Shown: positions 52,000-59,796 of the stretch, in pieces
Layout: every line of letters begins with the position of its first letter
Position numbering within the stretch: the stretch's first letter is position 1
Origin: an uncultured Adlercreutzia sp.
GTDB lineage: Bacteria; Actinomycetota; Coriobacteriia; Coriobacteriales; Eggerthellaceae
Length of the DNA stretch: 64,000 nt
Assembly: GCA_902478715.1 (NCBI GenBank)
Contig: CABSMC010000001.1
Location: forward strand, 1 to 64,000
Direction: 5' to 3'
Notes under the pieces: model-generated
Seen by the model: the letters and a program-made list of their open reading frames with translations, nothing else
Told to the model about the DNA's origin: nothing
Databases searched by the model: none
Made by a program: the position numbers and the translations under genes

Positions 52000-54417
52000 T
52001 TACTCACCCTGAACCTTTCGCACTTCCACCAGCGTGTCATTGAAGGGAATGGGCGCGCCGGTGATGAGGTCGGCATCGCGCTCGTTCACGTGATCGTTCG
52101 TCACGTTCTGCGGATTCCCCGAAAGGCAATCCTTCGACCACGCGGCCTCGTAGATGCGCGCCGACGTGGGCCGAATGGCATTGTTTCCAAACGCTTGGCA
52201 GCTGAACGATCCGCGATCGTTGAAGACCTCCACCGCATCGCCGTCCTCAAGCCCGCGCTCGGCCATCGCCTGCGGATTCAGCTCGATACGCGGCGTGTAG
52301 AACTGCGCGAGCCACGCCGCACCGCGGAAGTGGGAGTGCACGAAGAATCGCGTGCGGGTTTGGGCAAGCTGCAGCGGATACTTTTCCATGAGCGGATTGC
52401 CGTCGAAGACCTCGTTGTTCTCCTCCCACTGGGGAAGCGCCTGGCCCGAATGGTGCTGGGGCTCGTAGTAGATCTCCATACGCCCCGTCGGCGTGGGGAA
52501 CTGGAGATCGGCATACCCGATGCGAGGCTCTTCGATCCCCGCCAGGGGCATCGTGTTGTTGTTCTGCACGAGAGTATCGAAGGTAATGCCTTCCACCAGC
52601 GGATCGGTCGCCTCATCGATCTGGAAGCGGGCCAGCTGCTCGGCATCTTCGGGAAGCACCGACTCGAGACCCACCGACTTGGCGATAAGGTACATCACGT
52701 CGTAGTCGGGCAGCGACTCGAACAAGGGATCGATGCATTTCTGCGACAGCTGAATGTGGTTGTAGCCGCCTCGCACAATGCTGTGCTCCACCGTGTCCTC
52801 GAACTTCGAGCATACCGGCAGCACCACATCGGCAAAAGCCGCGGAGTCCTCGTCGTACATGCCTACATGCAAAATGAAGTCGAGTTTCGGCAGCCATTCG
52901 CGCGTCTTGTTCATATTCGCGTAGTACTGCTGTAAGGTGTTACCGAGCGAGATGATGACGTGCACGCCCGCATCCGTATCGGCGAAACGATCGGCGCGCA
53001 CGGGAATATCTGCCGGCACCATGTCTTCCGGCAAAGGCCATGCGGCCAGCGCCGCTCCATAGCCCTGACCGCCGCCGGGGTGTCCCAAAGCCGCACCGGG
53101 CTTGCCGATCTGCCCCGTGAGCGCCGTGAGAATCACCATAGCGTGGCCCTGGATATCGGGGTTCGAGAACTTGTCCGAACCGCCGTAGCCGAAGCACAGA
53201 TAGGCAGGACCGCCGGTGGCGTACTTCTCCGCCAGCGCCTCGATGACCTCCTGGTCGATATCGCATTTCTCCGCGGCCCAGGCGGTGGTGTAGTCTTTCT
53301 GACTGGCCTTGAGTTGCTCGAACACCGGAACGACTTTCTGGCCTGCGACCTCATAGGTACCTTCAAGCGCGGCAGAAACACCGGGAGCGTCATAGGGAAC
53401 AGCCGCATTAGTCGCCGTGTCCCAAACGAGATAGTCGGCGGGATCGGCGGCCTCGCCGGTAGCAGGATCGATCTCGGGCGTCTTTCCGCTACGCAGCAGC
53501 TCGCCAGTCGTCGGGTTCAAGAGGAACGGCATAGAAGTATGGGCGCGCATATAGTCCTCGTTGTACCACTTGTTGTCGATGATATGCGAGATCATCGACA
53601 GGTACAGCGCGCCGTCAGTTCCGGGCTTGAGAGGAATCCACTGGTTCGCCTTTGAAGCCGTAGTCGAGAAATGCGGATCCACGACAATGATCTCCGCCCC
53701 GGCGCGTTTCGCGTCGAAGAAGTCATCGGAGCGCATGAGGGAGGTCTCCAAGAAGTTGATGCCGCTCAAGATGATAGTCTTCGCGTTCACCCAGTCCCGC
53801 GTCTCGTTGGAGCACGACGCGAAGCCACCGCCGCCGATGGCTGGATCCACACCGTTGCCGATGCCTCGATCGATGCCCGGTTCCACGCCCGTGCCGGCAC
53901 CCAGAACCGAGGCGAGCATGCCGAAGCGCGGTTCATTAGAGGCGGAAATATAAACCGACTCCTTGCCGTAAGCGTCCCAAGCGCGCTTGAGCTCGGTGCC
54001 GACGATCTCCATAGCCTCGTCCCAGCTGATCTTCTCGAACTTGCCCTCTCCACGCTCGCCAACGCGCTTCAAGGGCGTTTGCAGACGCAACGGGCTATAC
54101 ACGTGCTCTATCTCAGAAAGACCCTTCATGCAGCAGCGCCGATACTTCGGATCGACGGCATCGCTCGGCTCGATCTTCGCCAGATGGCCATCGCGCACCG
54201 TGCACTTGATGGAGCAGTTTCCTTGGCACATGAACTGGTGCAGGGTGTAAACAGTCTTTTCGCCGCCGTCAGCCGTGGCCCTCGCCGGTGCCAGCGCGCC
54301 GCCGCCGATGACTGCGCCCACAGCGCCTGCGCAGGCGAGGCCCGCGGCTGCGGCACCGGTGGTCTTCAAGAAACCGCGTCGAGTGAGTCCGCCCGTGGGA
54401 TGGGTTGCTTCGGACAT
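52000..54417 (-). CDS. Tat-exported molybdopterin oxidoreductase, DMSO reductase family
   Basis: Catalytic subunit of 805 residues. ATG 54417 is chosen for its perfect AAAGGAGG and because a twin-arginine signal follows at once (LTRRGFLKTTGAAAAGLACAG). A [4Fe-4S] motif comes next (CQGNCSIKC, then CCMKG), and the molybdopterin regions follow in normal order to the C-terminal dinucleotide domain (LAQTRTRFFVHSHF). The Mo ligand cannot be assigned safely by eye. Eggerthellaceae encode dozens of such enzymes acting on sulfoxides, N-oxides, catechols or drug-like compounds; the substrate here is unknown. An ATTRTC-N4-GACAAT operator pair lies upstream. Confidence 0.92.
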   Translation of the reverse strand: MSEATHPTGGLTRRGFLKTTGAAAAGLACAGAVGAVIGGGALAPARATADGGEKTVYTLHQFMCQGNCSIKCTVRDGHLAKIEPSDAVDPKYRRCCMKGLSEIEHVYSPLRLQTPLKRVGERGEGKFEKISWDEAMEIVGTELKRAWDAYGKESVYISASNEPRFGMLASVLGAGTGVEPGIDRGIGNGVDPAIGGGGFASCSNETRDWVNAKTIILSGINFLETSLMRSDDFFDAKRAGAEIIVVDPHFSTTASKANQWIPLKPGTDGALYLSMISHIIDNKWYNEDYMRAHTSMPFLLNPTTGELLRSGKTPEIDPATGEAADPADYLVWDTATNAAVPYDAPGVSAALEGTYEVAGQKVVPVFEQLKASQKDYTTAWAAEKCDIDQEVIEALAEKYATGGPAYLCFGYGGSDKFSNPDIQGHAMVILTALTGQIGKPGAALGHPGGGQGYGAALAAWPLPEDMVPADIPVRADRFADTDAGVHVIISLGNTLQQYYANMNKTREWLPKLDFILHVGMYDEDSAAFADVVLPVCSKFEDTVEHSIVRGGYNHIQLSQKCIDPLFESLPDYDVMYLIAKSVGLESVLPEDAEQLARFQIDEATDPLVEGITFDTLVQNNNTMPLAGIEEPRIGYADLQFPTPTGRMEIYYEPQHHSGQALPQWEENNEVFDGNPLMEKYPLQLAQTRTRFFVHSHFRGAAWLAQFYTPRIELNPQAMAERGLEDGDAVEVFNDRGSFSCQAFGNNAIRPTSARIYEAAWSKDCLSGNPQNVTNDHVNERDADLITGAPIPFNDTLVEVRKVQGE

Positions 54418-54627
54418 CTCTCCTCCTTTGAATTCCCAGGGATCGAGCCGTGGGACGCCACGCGCACCTGCGGCGAATGCATGCGCCGCGAATGGATTGC
54501 GACAATGTCGCTGCGCCAGTGGGTCTTGGACTCTTTGCGCCTGCGTCTCCTCAACTGCGCAGGTCGCTATCCCCTCTTCTGGTAATCCTTGAGAATTGGC
54601 CAAATTCCACGGGAAGCACTATAGCAA

Positions 54628-54665
54628 ATTGTCCTATGACAATGCAAGGATTATCATAGGACAAT
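54628..54665. promoter_or_regulatory. Two palindromic operators upstream of the Mo-enzyme operon
   Basis: ATTGTC-CTAT-GACAAT (54628-54643) and ATTATC-ATAG-GACAAT (54650-54665), 22 bp apart centre to centre. The pair is also a 14-bp inverted repeat with a 14-nt centre. They lie about 210 bp before the catalytic-subunit start, in the region divergent with higA. A third copy is at 59350. Confidence 0.75.
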
Positions 54666-54795
54666 TTTCAGAGGAGGTTATCTATTTTGAGGATAGTTGG
54701 CTGGAATCACTCCTAGATCAGCAATAGCGTTGCCGATAATAACGCGAGAAGTTACTATAAGCCCATACTCTGACTACCACTAGGAGCGTGCGACG

Positions 54796-55101
54796 ATGAA
54801 TGAACTTCTCGATCCCGTGACACCCGGAGAGCTGCTCTCCGAGGAGTTTCTCAAGCCCATGGGCTTATCGCAATACCGGCTCGCGAAAGAAATCGGCGTG
54901 CCCGCGCAGCGCATCGGCCAGATTGTCCTCGGGCGGCGAGCTATCACCGCCGACACCGATTTGCGGCTCTGCCGCTTCTTCGGCCTCACCGATGGCTACT
55001 GGCTTCGTGCCCAGGAAGTCTACGACCTGGAAGTCACGAGGCGCAAGCTCGCCCCCGAGCTCAAGCGAATCCACCCCTTCAACCAAGCTGCCTGCCTGTA
55101 G
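54796..55101 (+). CDS. higA: HigA-family antitoxin, orphan
   Basis: Protein of 101 residues of the VapI/HigA group: DPVTPGELLSEEFLKPMGLSQYRLAKEIGVPAQRI, GRRAITADTDLRLCRFFGL. HigA antitoxins usually follow a higB RNase gene; the 378 bp upstream contain no such ORF on this strand, and downstream lies the converging hipA, whose 3' end it overlaps by 23 nt. It may be a remnant of a pair or a solitary regulator. Confidence 0.85.
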   Translation: MNELLDPVTPGELLSEEFLKPMGLSQYRLAKEIGVPAQRIGQIVLGRRAITADTDLRLCRFFGLTDGYWLRAQEVYDLEVTRRKLAPELKRIHPFNQAACL

Positions 55102-56395
55102 GAATCCAGAATCCCATCGCCTTCAACCGCTCCAAAACGGGCGCGGCGTGGCGGGCGCCGGCTTCGGGATACAGCTCGGAGGCAATCGCGATGCCGAGGC
55201 GAACATCTTCCGCCGCCTTTCCAAGCACTTCGTCTACGACGCGAGCAGGCAGGCCCCATGAGCGGGCCTCAGCTACAATATTCTCTCGCTCGATCCTATC
55301 GATGCGAATGCGACCATCGATGCGCAAGCCCATGAACAGCATGTTCGGCGTAATCTCAAGGGCTGGCACGACGTCATAGAGCGGCGCAAGGCACACCTCG
55401 TCGCCCCCGTGGAGCAGCGCGTAGTTCTTGGCGTGAGCGTCGGTATTTCCCAGAACGGTGTTCACGAAGAGATGCCGCAGCAGCCGCTTCCGCTCTTCCA
55501 ACGAGTCGGCGGCATAGCGGGACAGCAACTCGGCAATGCCCTTATAGGTCGGATCGCTTTTCGTGGGCGTCGCCGTTGCCGCGTACTTGCGCCCCGGCTC
55601 TATGCCGAGCGCCTGCGCGCAGTCTTCCTGGTGCAGCCGCACGAGCCCCCGTTCGGTTTCAACTCGGTCGAAGCGCTCCACAGCCAGCGTAGGCGGCGCA
55701 TCGGGCAAATCGAGAATGGCCGAGCCAGCCGTCTCCGTCACCTGTCGTGCGACCTCCATCCCCCACGCTTCCGCTTCAACCAATCCCGCAAGCCGACCCT
55801 GGGGCTGCGGCTTCAAGATATGCGTCGAAGGGGCCCCGTCCAAAGGAAGCGCCACAGAACTTAAGGCCCTGCGGCCCGGCTCGGCCGCAGCCCAGTCTTC
55901 TGATCTCGCAATCACGCACAGCTTCTCCTGAAAGCCGCCGAGCGACACGCGCAGAGAAGATGCGTCATCGTAAGGGTGCGACGGCAATGCCGCCAGACGT
56001 GCCGACAGTTCCTCAGGAGTCAATCGCTTCTCGCGCGGCAGCTCCTGGCTCGTACGCGCCAACGCCCAATCTTCCGAGGGCATCACCTCAACGGCGCCGG
56101 CGCACTCCCAGCCAATCTGGGCGAGCAATCCGAAATAGTCGCCTTCGGCAACACCGTAGAACCGCTGCAGTTCATCAAGCCTCGCATCTTCGGGCAAGAG
56201 CCCCGAGAACCAGGAAAACGTCCGCTGGGCATCGAAGGGCTCCTCTTGCACGCAGAGTGACGTTGAGAGGAGGGGCGAAGAGGGATGCGCCGAGGCCACC
56301 TCTTCCGAAAACGCGAAACGAGCGCCGTTTTTCGTACGAGCCAGATGCCCAATCTTCTCGCCGCCAAGGCGAACTTCAAGGATCTCGGAATTCAC
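55079..56395 (-). CDS. hipA: HipA family Ser/Thr kinase toxin (locus 2)
   Basis: HipA-like protein of 438 residues, only distantly similar to locus 1. Motifs: SGLLPEDARLDELQ, the SLGGFQEK loop (Gly where locus 1 has Ala-Gly), THILKP with the ATP lysine, ERFDR, HQEDCAQALG, NTVLGNTDAHAKN and LAPLYDV. The loop serine that is autophosphorylated in E. coli HipA has only a partial counterpart. The catalytic set is complete. Overlaps hipB by 4 nt; its last codons overlap the converging higA gene. Confidence 0.9.
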   Translation of the reverse strand: MNSEILEVRLGGEKIGHLARTKNGARFAFSEEVASAHPSSPLLSTSLCVQEEPFDAQRTFSWFSGLLPEDARLDELQRFYGVAEGDYFGLLAQIGWECAGAVEVMPSEDWALARTSQELPREKRLTPEELSARLAALPSHPYDDASSLRVSLGGFQEKLCVIARSEDWAAAEPGRRALSSVALPLDGAPSTHILKPQPQGRLAGLVEAEAWGMEVARQVTETAGSAILDLPDAPPTLAVERFDRVETERGLVRLHQEDCAQALGIEPGRKYAATATPTKSDPTYKGIAELLSRYAADSLEERKRLLRHLFVNTVLGNTDAHAKNYALLHGGDEVCLAPLYDVVPALEITPNMLFMGLRIDGRIRIDRIERENIVAEARSWGLPARVVDEVLGKAAEDVRLGIAIASELYPEAGARHAAPVLERLKAMGFWIPTGRQLG

Positions 56396-56685
56396 CGTTG
56401 ACCCCCTTCTTGGCGCGAGCGCAGAAGCGACACCGTCGATGCGGGGACATCATGCACTTCGGCTTGAGCGCCCTTGGGGAGCACCACCAGCTTCAAGCCC
56501 AAATCGCTGATGGCGCGCATGAGGGTCAGGGAGCTGACGCCCTTGCCGTTTTCGAGAGCCGAAAGGGTGGCATGGGAGGCACCGATAATCTCGGCGAACT
56601 CATCTTGCGTATACCCTTTTTCCTTGCGGGTTTTCCGAAGAAACGACCCGAGCTGGTCGAGGCCGTACACATTGGTCCATTTCAT
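56392..56685 (-). CDS. hipB: HipB antitoxin, XRE-type (locus 2)
   Basis: Protein of 97 residues from ATG 56685 (GGGAG 7 nt upstream). HTH: LGSFLRKTRKEKGYTQDEFAEIIGASHATLSALENGKG. It has a C-terminal extension after LKLVVLPKG, which in HipB proteins contacts HipA. Overlaps hipA (ATGA). Three palindromes with the consensus RTCAA-N6-TTGAY lie upstream and differ from those of locus 1, so the two antitoxins probably do not cross-regulate. Confidence 0.88.
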   Translation of the reverse strand: MKWTNVYGLDQLGSFLRKTRKEKGYTQDEFAEIIGASHATLSALENGKGVSSLTLMRAISDLGLKLVVLPKGAQAEVHDVPASTVSLLRSRQEGGQR

Positions 56686-56704
56686 CGCGCATCTCCCATC
56701 AAAC

Positions 56705-56794
56705 ATCAAGTTTTCTTGATATTAGCCGATATTTGGAAAATGTCAAATATTCTTGACGAATTGGAAAATAACGCGATTGTCAAATATTCTTGAC
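56705..56794 (-). promoter_or_regulatory. Three phased HipB operators and promoter (locus 2)
   Basis: ATCAAGTTTTCTTGAT (56705-56720), GTCAAATATTCTTGAC (56742-56757) and an identical GTCAAATATTCTTGAC (56779-56794), starts exactly 37 bp apart. On the minus strand a -35 TTGACA (56746-56741) and a -10 TAATAT (56724-56719), 16 nt apart, are embedded in the first two sites. The last site ends 2 bp before the stop codon of the SPFH gene. Confidence 0.88.
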
Positions 56795-56796
56795 GC

Positions 56797-57729
56797 TTAG
56801 CCCTTGAGCAGATCGCCGACACCCTCGTTGAAGCCCTCGGCGAAGGCGCTGGGGATAACGACGGTGCCGTTGCCCTCGCGCAGCGACTCGTTCAGCAGGT
56901 GCATGGTGCGCAGGCGCGAGACCGCCTCGTGGTCGCCGATGAGCTCTTCCATCTCGTCTAGAATCTCGTAGATATCGTGCTCCGCCTCCATGAGGATGAT
57001 GCGGGCCTTCTTGCGCTGCTCGGCCTGGGCCTCCAGGCTCATGGCCTCCTGCAGCTCCTTCGGCAGAAGGATGTCGCGCACCTCCACCGAAAGCACGGTC
57101 ACGCCCCAGGGCGCCACCTTCTCCTCCAACACGCGCTTGAGCTCCCGATCGAGTTGCTCGCGGCGGATAGCCACCTCGGCGGCGCTTGCCCGGCCGATGG
57201 CGTCGCGCAGGGCCGTCTGGGCCGCCATCTCCACGGCGCGGGTGAAGTCGCCCACCTCGGTGCAGGCGGCCGCGGCGTCCCACACGTGCCAGAACAGCAC
57301 GGCGTCCACGTTCATGGGCACGAGATCGGCCGTCAGCGTCTCCTCGGCGTAGAAGGTGGTCACCCGGGTGCGCGTGTCCACCCGCATGGTGTTCGACTCG
57401 ATAACGGGGATGGTCCAGAACAGCCCCGGCCCCGACACGCGGTTGAAGCGCCCGAGACGAAGCACCACCACGCGCTCCCACTGCTGGGCGACGTGGCAGC
57501 AGCCGATGGCGAGCAGCGCCGCCAGCGCGGCCACAACGATAAGCCCCAGGGTCACGCGGCCAGTCGCAAGCGCTCCAACGCCCAGCACGCAGGCCAGCAC
57601 CACGACGAACAGCACGGCGGAGAACAGCAGCACGCCCGCCGAAGAGGCGCGCTCCCCCACCATTTCCGTAGACACATCCGGCGCCACGCGGAAGCGGCGC
57701 TCGTCGGAAGACTTCTCTTTGCCGAACAT
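56797..57729 (-). CDS. SPFH-domain protein (slipin/stomatin-like)
   Basis: Protein of 310 residues from ATG 57729 (AAGGAG upstream). One or two membrane helices near residues 30-80 are followed by the SPFH domain: QWERVVVLRLGRFNRVSGPGLFWTIP, RTRVTTFYAEETLTAD, then a helical coil with EVRDILLPKELQEAMSLEAQAEQRKKARI. The order is that of bacterial slipins, which form membrane-bound oligomers; a nodulation-efficiency-type protease partner is not present here. Likely co-transcribed with the GntR gene 83 bp upstream, as in many Gram-positive stress units. Confidence 0.88.
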   Translation of the reverse strand: MFGKEKSSDERRFRVAPDVSTEMVGERASSAGVLLFSAVLFVVVLACVLGVGALATGRVTLGLIVVAALAALLAIGCCHVAQQWERVVVLRLGRFNRVSGPGLFWTIPVIESNTMRVDTRTRVTTFYAEETLTADLVPMNVDAVLFWHVWDAAAACTEVGDFTRAVEMAAQTALRDAIGRASAAEVAIRREQLDRELKRVLEEKVAPWGVTVLSVEVRDILLPKELQEAMSLEAQAEQRKKARIILMEAEHDIYEILDEMEELIGDHEAVSRLRTMHLLNESLREGNGTVVIPSAFAEGFNEGVGDLLKG

Positions 57730-57812
57730 GGGAACTCCTTCAGATCGGGGCTTGCGGGACGGCGTCATTCGGCGCAGGCGAAGACGCAAACAGGGGCGAG
57801 AGGCGCGAGCTG

Positions 57813-58274
57813 TCACGCCCCTTTCTCAGCTCGGGCTGCAGGCTTCTCGAAATCGATGATGCGAGCGGACACCTCGCCGCGCTCGCGGGCCTCGTCGTAC
57901 TTCAGGCGCTTGACCTTGCGGCTCATGGCGTGCTCGATGTCATCCAGGCCCATACCCAGCTCGCGGCACGCCATGATGCACTCGTCCAGCACCGCGTCCG
58001 CCTCGCCGTCGCCTTCCGCGCCCGCCTTCGCGCCCAAATCGGTCACGAACACACCGCGGCCCCGGGTCGATTCCAGATACCCGTCGGACACAAGACTCAA
58101 GTAGGCCTTGTTCACCGTGTTGTAGTTGATGGAGATCTCCGAAGCCAGCCCACGCACGGTGGGCAGCTTGTCGCCCGGCGCCAGGGTGCCGTCATTGATA
58201 AGGTAGGCGATGCGGTTGCGCAGCTGCACCCACAGGGGCAAGTCGCTCGCCGGATCAACTTCGAAGGGAAACAT
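57813..58274 (-). CDS. GntR family regulator, YtrA-like
   Basis: Protein of 153 residues from ATG 58274. The N-terminal winged helix is typical: LPLWVQLRNRIAYLINDGTLAPGDKLPTVRGLASEISINYNTVNKAYLSL, followed by GRGVFVTD. The effector part is only about 70 residues, which is the YtrA-type short form. Sits directly upstream of the SPFH gene on the same strand and likely controls it. Confidence 0.88.
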   Translation of the reverse strand: MFPFEVDPASDLPLWVQLRNRIAYLINDGTLAPGDKLPTVRGLASEISINYNTVNKAYLSLVSDGYLESTRGRGVFVTDLGAKAGAEGDGEADAVLDECIMACRELGMGLDDIEHAMSRKVKRLKYDEARERGEVSARIIDFEKPAARAEKGA

Positions 58275-58295
58275 GGACGACCTTTCTCTCAAGGA

Positions 58296-59297
58296 CTAGA
58301 AGGGAACGGAAACAACGGGCAGCATCCCGGCCGCCACTACGACCGCGCGCAAACAGGCGCCGCCAACAAGAACGCAACCGGCGCTGGCGAGCAACGCCCC
58401 GTAGACCACAAGGGAAACGCCGGGGCCTCGGTCGACGGCCGAAGACGAGGCGGCGGTGCGGCGCCCCATCGCGAAAGCGGCGAGGCCATCGATGGCAAGC
58501 GGCGCGACAAGCCCGAGCGCGACAAGCCCGCCCCAGAACAAAACGCTATCAGACCCCGAAAGCAGCAGCGTCACCGAGGTCTGCGCCGCTTCGTCGGTGG
58601 GCGTGAGCGCGCCGTCGGGCGGCAGAGCGGCCCATACCGACAGCAGCCACAGCGCCAACACCGCGCCCTCGAGCACGATGAGCACACCGTCAGCGCGCAG
58701 AAGCAGGCGCAGCATGCACCGGAAGGCGTCCGCGGCTCTTCCCAGCAGCGCGAGCGCAACACACAGCGCAATGCCACACGAAAGACTCGAGAGCACAAAG
58801 AGGACAGGCAGCCATCCGCTGTGCCACAAGGGCACCGAGGCCAGATCCGAAAGAAGTAGCCCCGTGTAGGCCATGACCACCACGGCCACAACCAAAAGCA
58901 ACCCGCTCGCAATGCGCAGCACCGACAGCGTAGCCGGCAGAAGGCCGCGCCACAGCAGCGCCGCGCCAAACGCCAGCGCAAAGCAAAGCGCGACGGCCCA
59001 GGCGCCGATCACCAAGTAACTCGTCGGAGCAGACGTCGCAAGAACCAGCACCCGATCGGGACGCCCCACGTCGGCCACAAGGCACAGGGCCGCGAGTCCG
59101 AGAACCGCTGCGGCGCCGATTAAGGACGTGCCGAAGAAACTTCCATACAGACATCCACGGCCGTCGCGGAATCGCAAGGCGGAAGACCGCCGCACCTCAT
59201 CGCCATCGGACAGCAATCCGAGCACTGCCATGACGGCGCAAACCCCCGCGCCGGTGCCGCCGAGAAAGAGGTAGGCCACCACCAGTTCGCTGAACAC
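58296..59297 (-). CDS. Orphan NrfD/DmsC-type membrane anchor
   Basis: Protein of 333 residues with about nine membrane helices, Gly/Ala/Leu-rich; the opening VVAYLFLGGTGAGVCAVMAVLGLL and the later RPDRVL segment fit NrfD/DmsC-like anchors. No catalytic or Fe-S gene is adjacent, so it must serve an enzyme encoded elsewhere or is a relic. Upstream at 59350 is the same palindrome that precedes the Mo-enzyme operon at 54.6 kb, hinting at co-regulation with that system. The GntR gene follows it by 21 nt on the same strand. Confidence 0.72.
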   Translation of the reverse strand: MFSELVVAYLFLGGTGAGVCAVMAVLGLLSDGDEVRRSSALRFRDGRGCLYGSFFGTSLIGAAAVLGLAALCLVADVGRPDRVLVLATSAPTSYLVIGAWAVALCFALAFGAALLWRGLLPATLSVLRIASGLLLVVAVVVMAYTGLLLSDLASVPLWHSGWLPVLFVLSSLSCGIALCVALALLGRAADAFRCMLRLLLRADGVLIVLEGAVLALWLLSVWAALPPDGALTPTDEAAQTSVTLLLSGSDSVLFWGGLVALGLVAPLAIDGLAAFAMGRRTAASSSAVDRGPGVSLVVYGALLASAGCVLVGGACLRAVVVAAGMLPVVSVPF

Positions 59298-59349
59298 GGC
59301 TCCCTCCTCTTCTCGTCGACGTTCCGCGATTCATCCTTCTCCCACCTAG

Positions 59350-59365
59350 ATTATCATAAGACAAT
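59350..59365 (-). promoter_or_regulatory. Third copy of the ATTRTC-N4-GACAAT operator
   Basis: ATTATC-ATAA-GACAAT, 53 bp before the start codon of the orphan NrfD-like gene; flanking bases extend the dyad (CTAGATT ... AATCTAG). Confidence 0.7.
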
Positions 59366-59424
59366 CTAGGGTAGGCAGACTATCTCCGCCTCAGACAAAA
59401 AGCAGCTCGTTTATTTCGCCGATT

Positions 59425-59577
59425 TTGCGATTGTTAGCAACGCGAGGAACCTACAGGATCGGCTTTCGTGACCCACAAGCGCAATTCTGGCGGTTTTCCA
59501 CCCATGAAGCGTCGAAAGAGCCCATCTTTGACGTCTTCGACCGCTCGTCCGCACCCCCATGCTGCTAACAATCGCAA
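59425..59577. repeat. Type II inverted-end intergenic element (copy 2)
   Basis: Perfect 15-bp ends TTGCGATTGTTAGCA (59425-59439) and its complement (59563-59577). The ends match copy 1 at 37.7 kb; the interior of 123 bp does not and holds no gene. Confidence 0.8.
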
Positions 59578-59700
59578 TTTCTTGGGAAAAATGGGGGCGC
59601 AAATGCTCCAGAGTCCGACGCGCGATCCGACACAGCTCTTTCGCACTTGCCGGACACCGCTTTCTCGCCTAAAGCGCGTAAGCCCGTAGTCTGCGATCGG

Positions 59701-59796
59701 CTGAAGCCGCATCTCCGCGGTCGACTGCAACCGCATCTCCACCGGCAGCAGCAGCCCATCTCCCGCCGGTTGCAGCAGCGCCTCCGCAATCGGTTA
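59701..59796. repeat. Four imperfect 24-bp tandem repeats at the uppP stop
   Basis: Units start at 59701, 59725, 59749 and 59773 and share CYGMARCCGCATCTCC-like sequence. The last unit ends with the uppP stop codon. Read in the uppP frame beyond the stop they would encode 8-residue repeats (for example STAEMRLQ, PIADYGLT), so they could be a decayed or alternative C-terminus. Confidence 0.55.
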
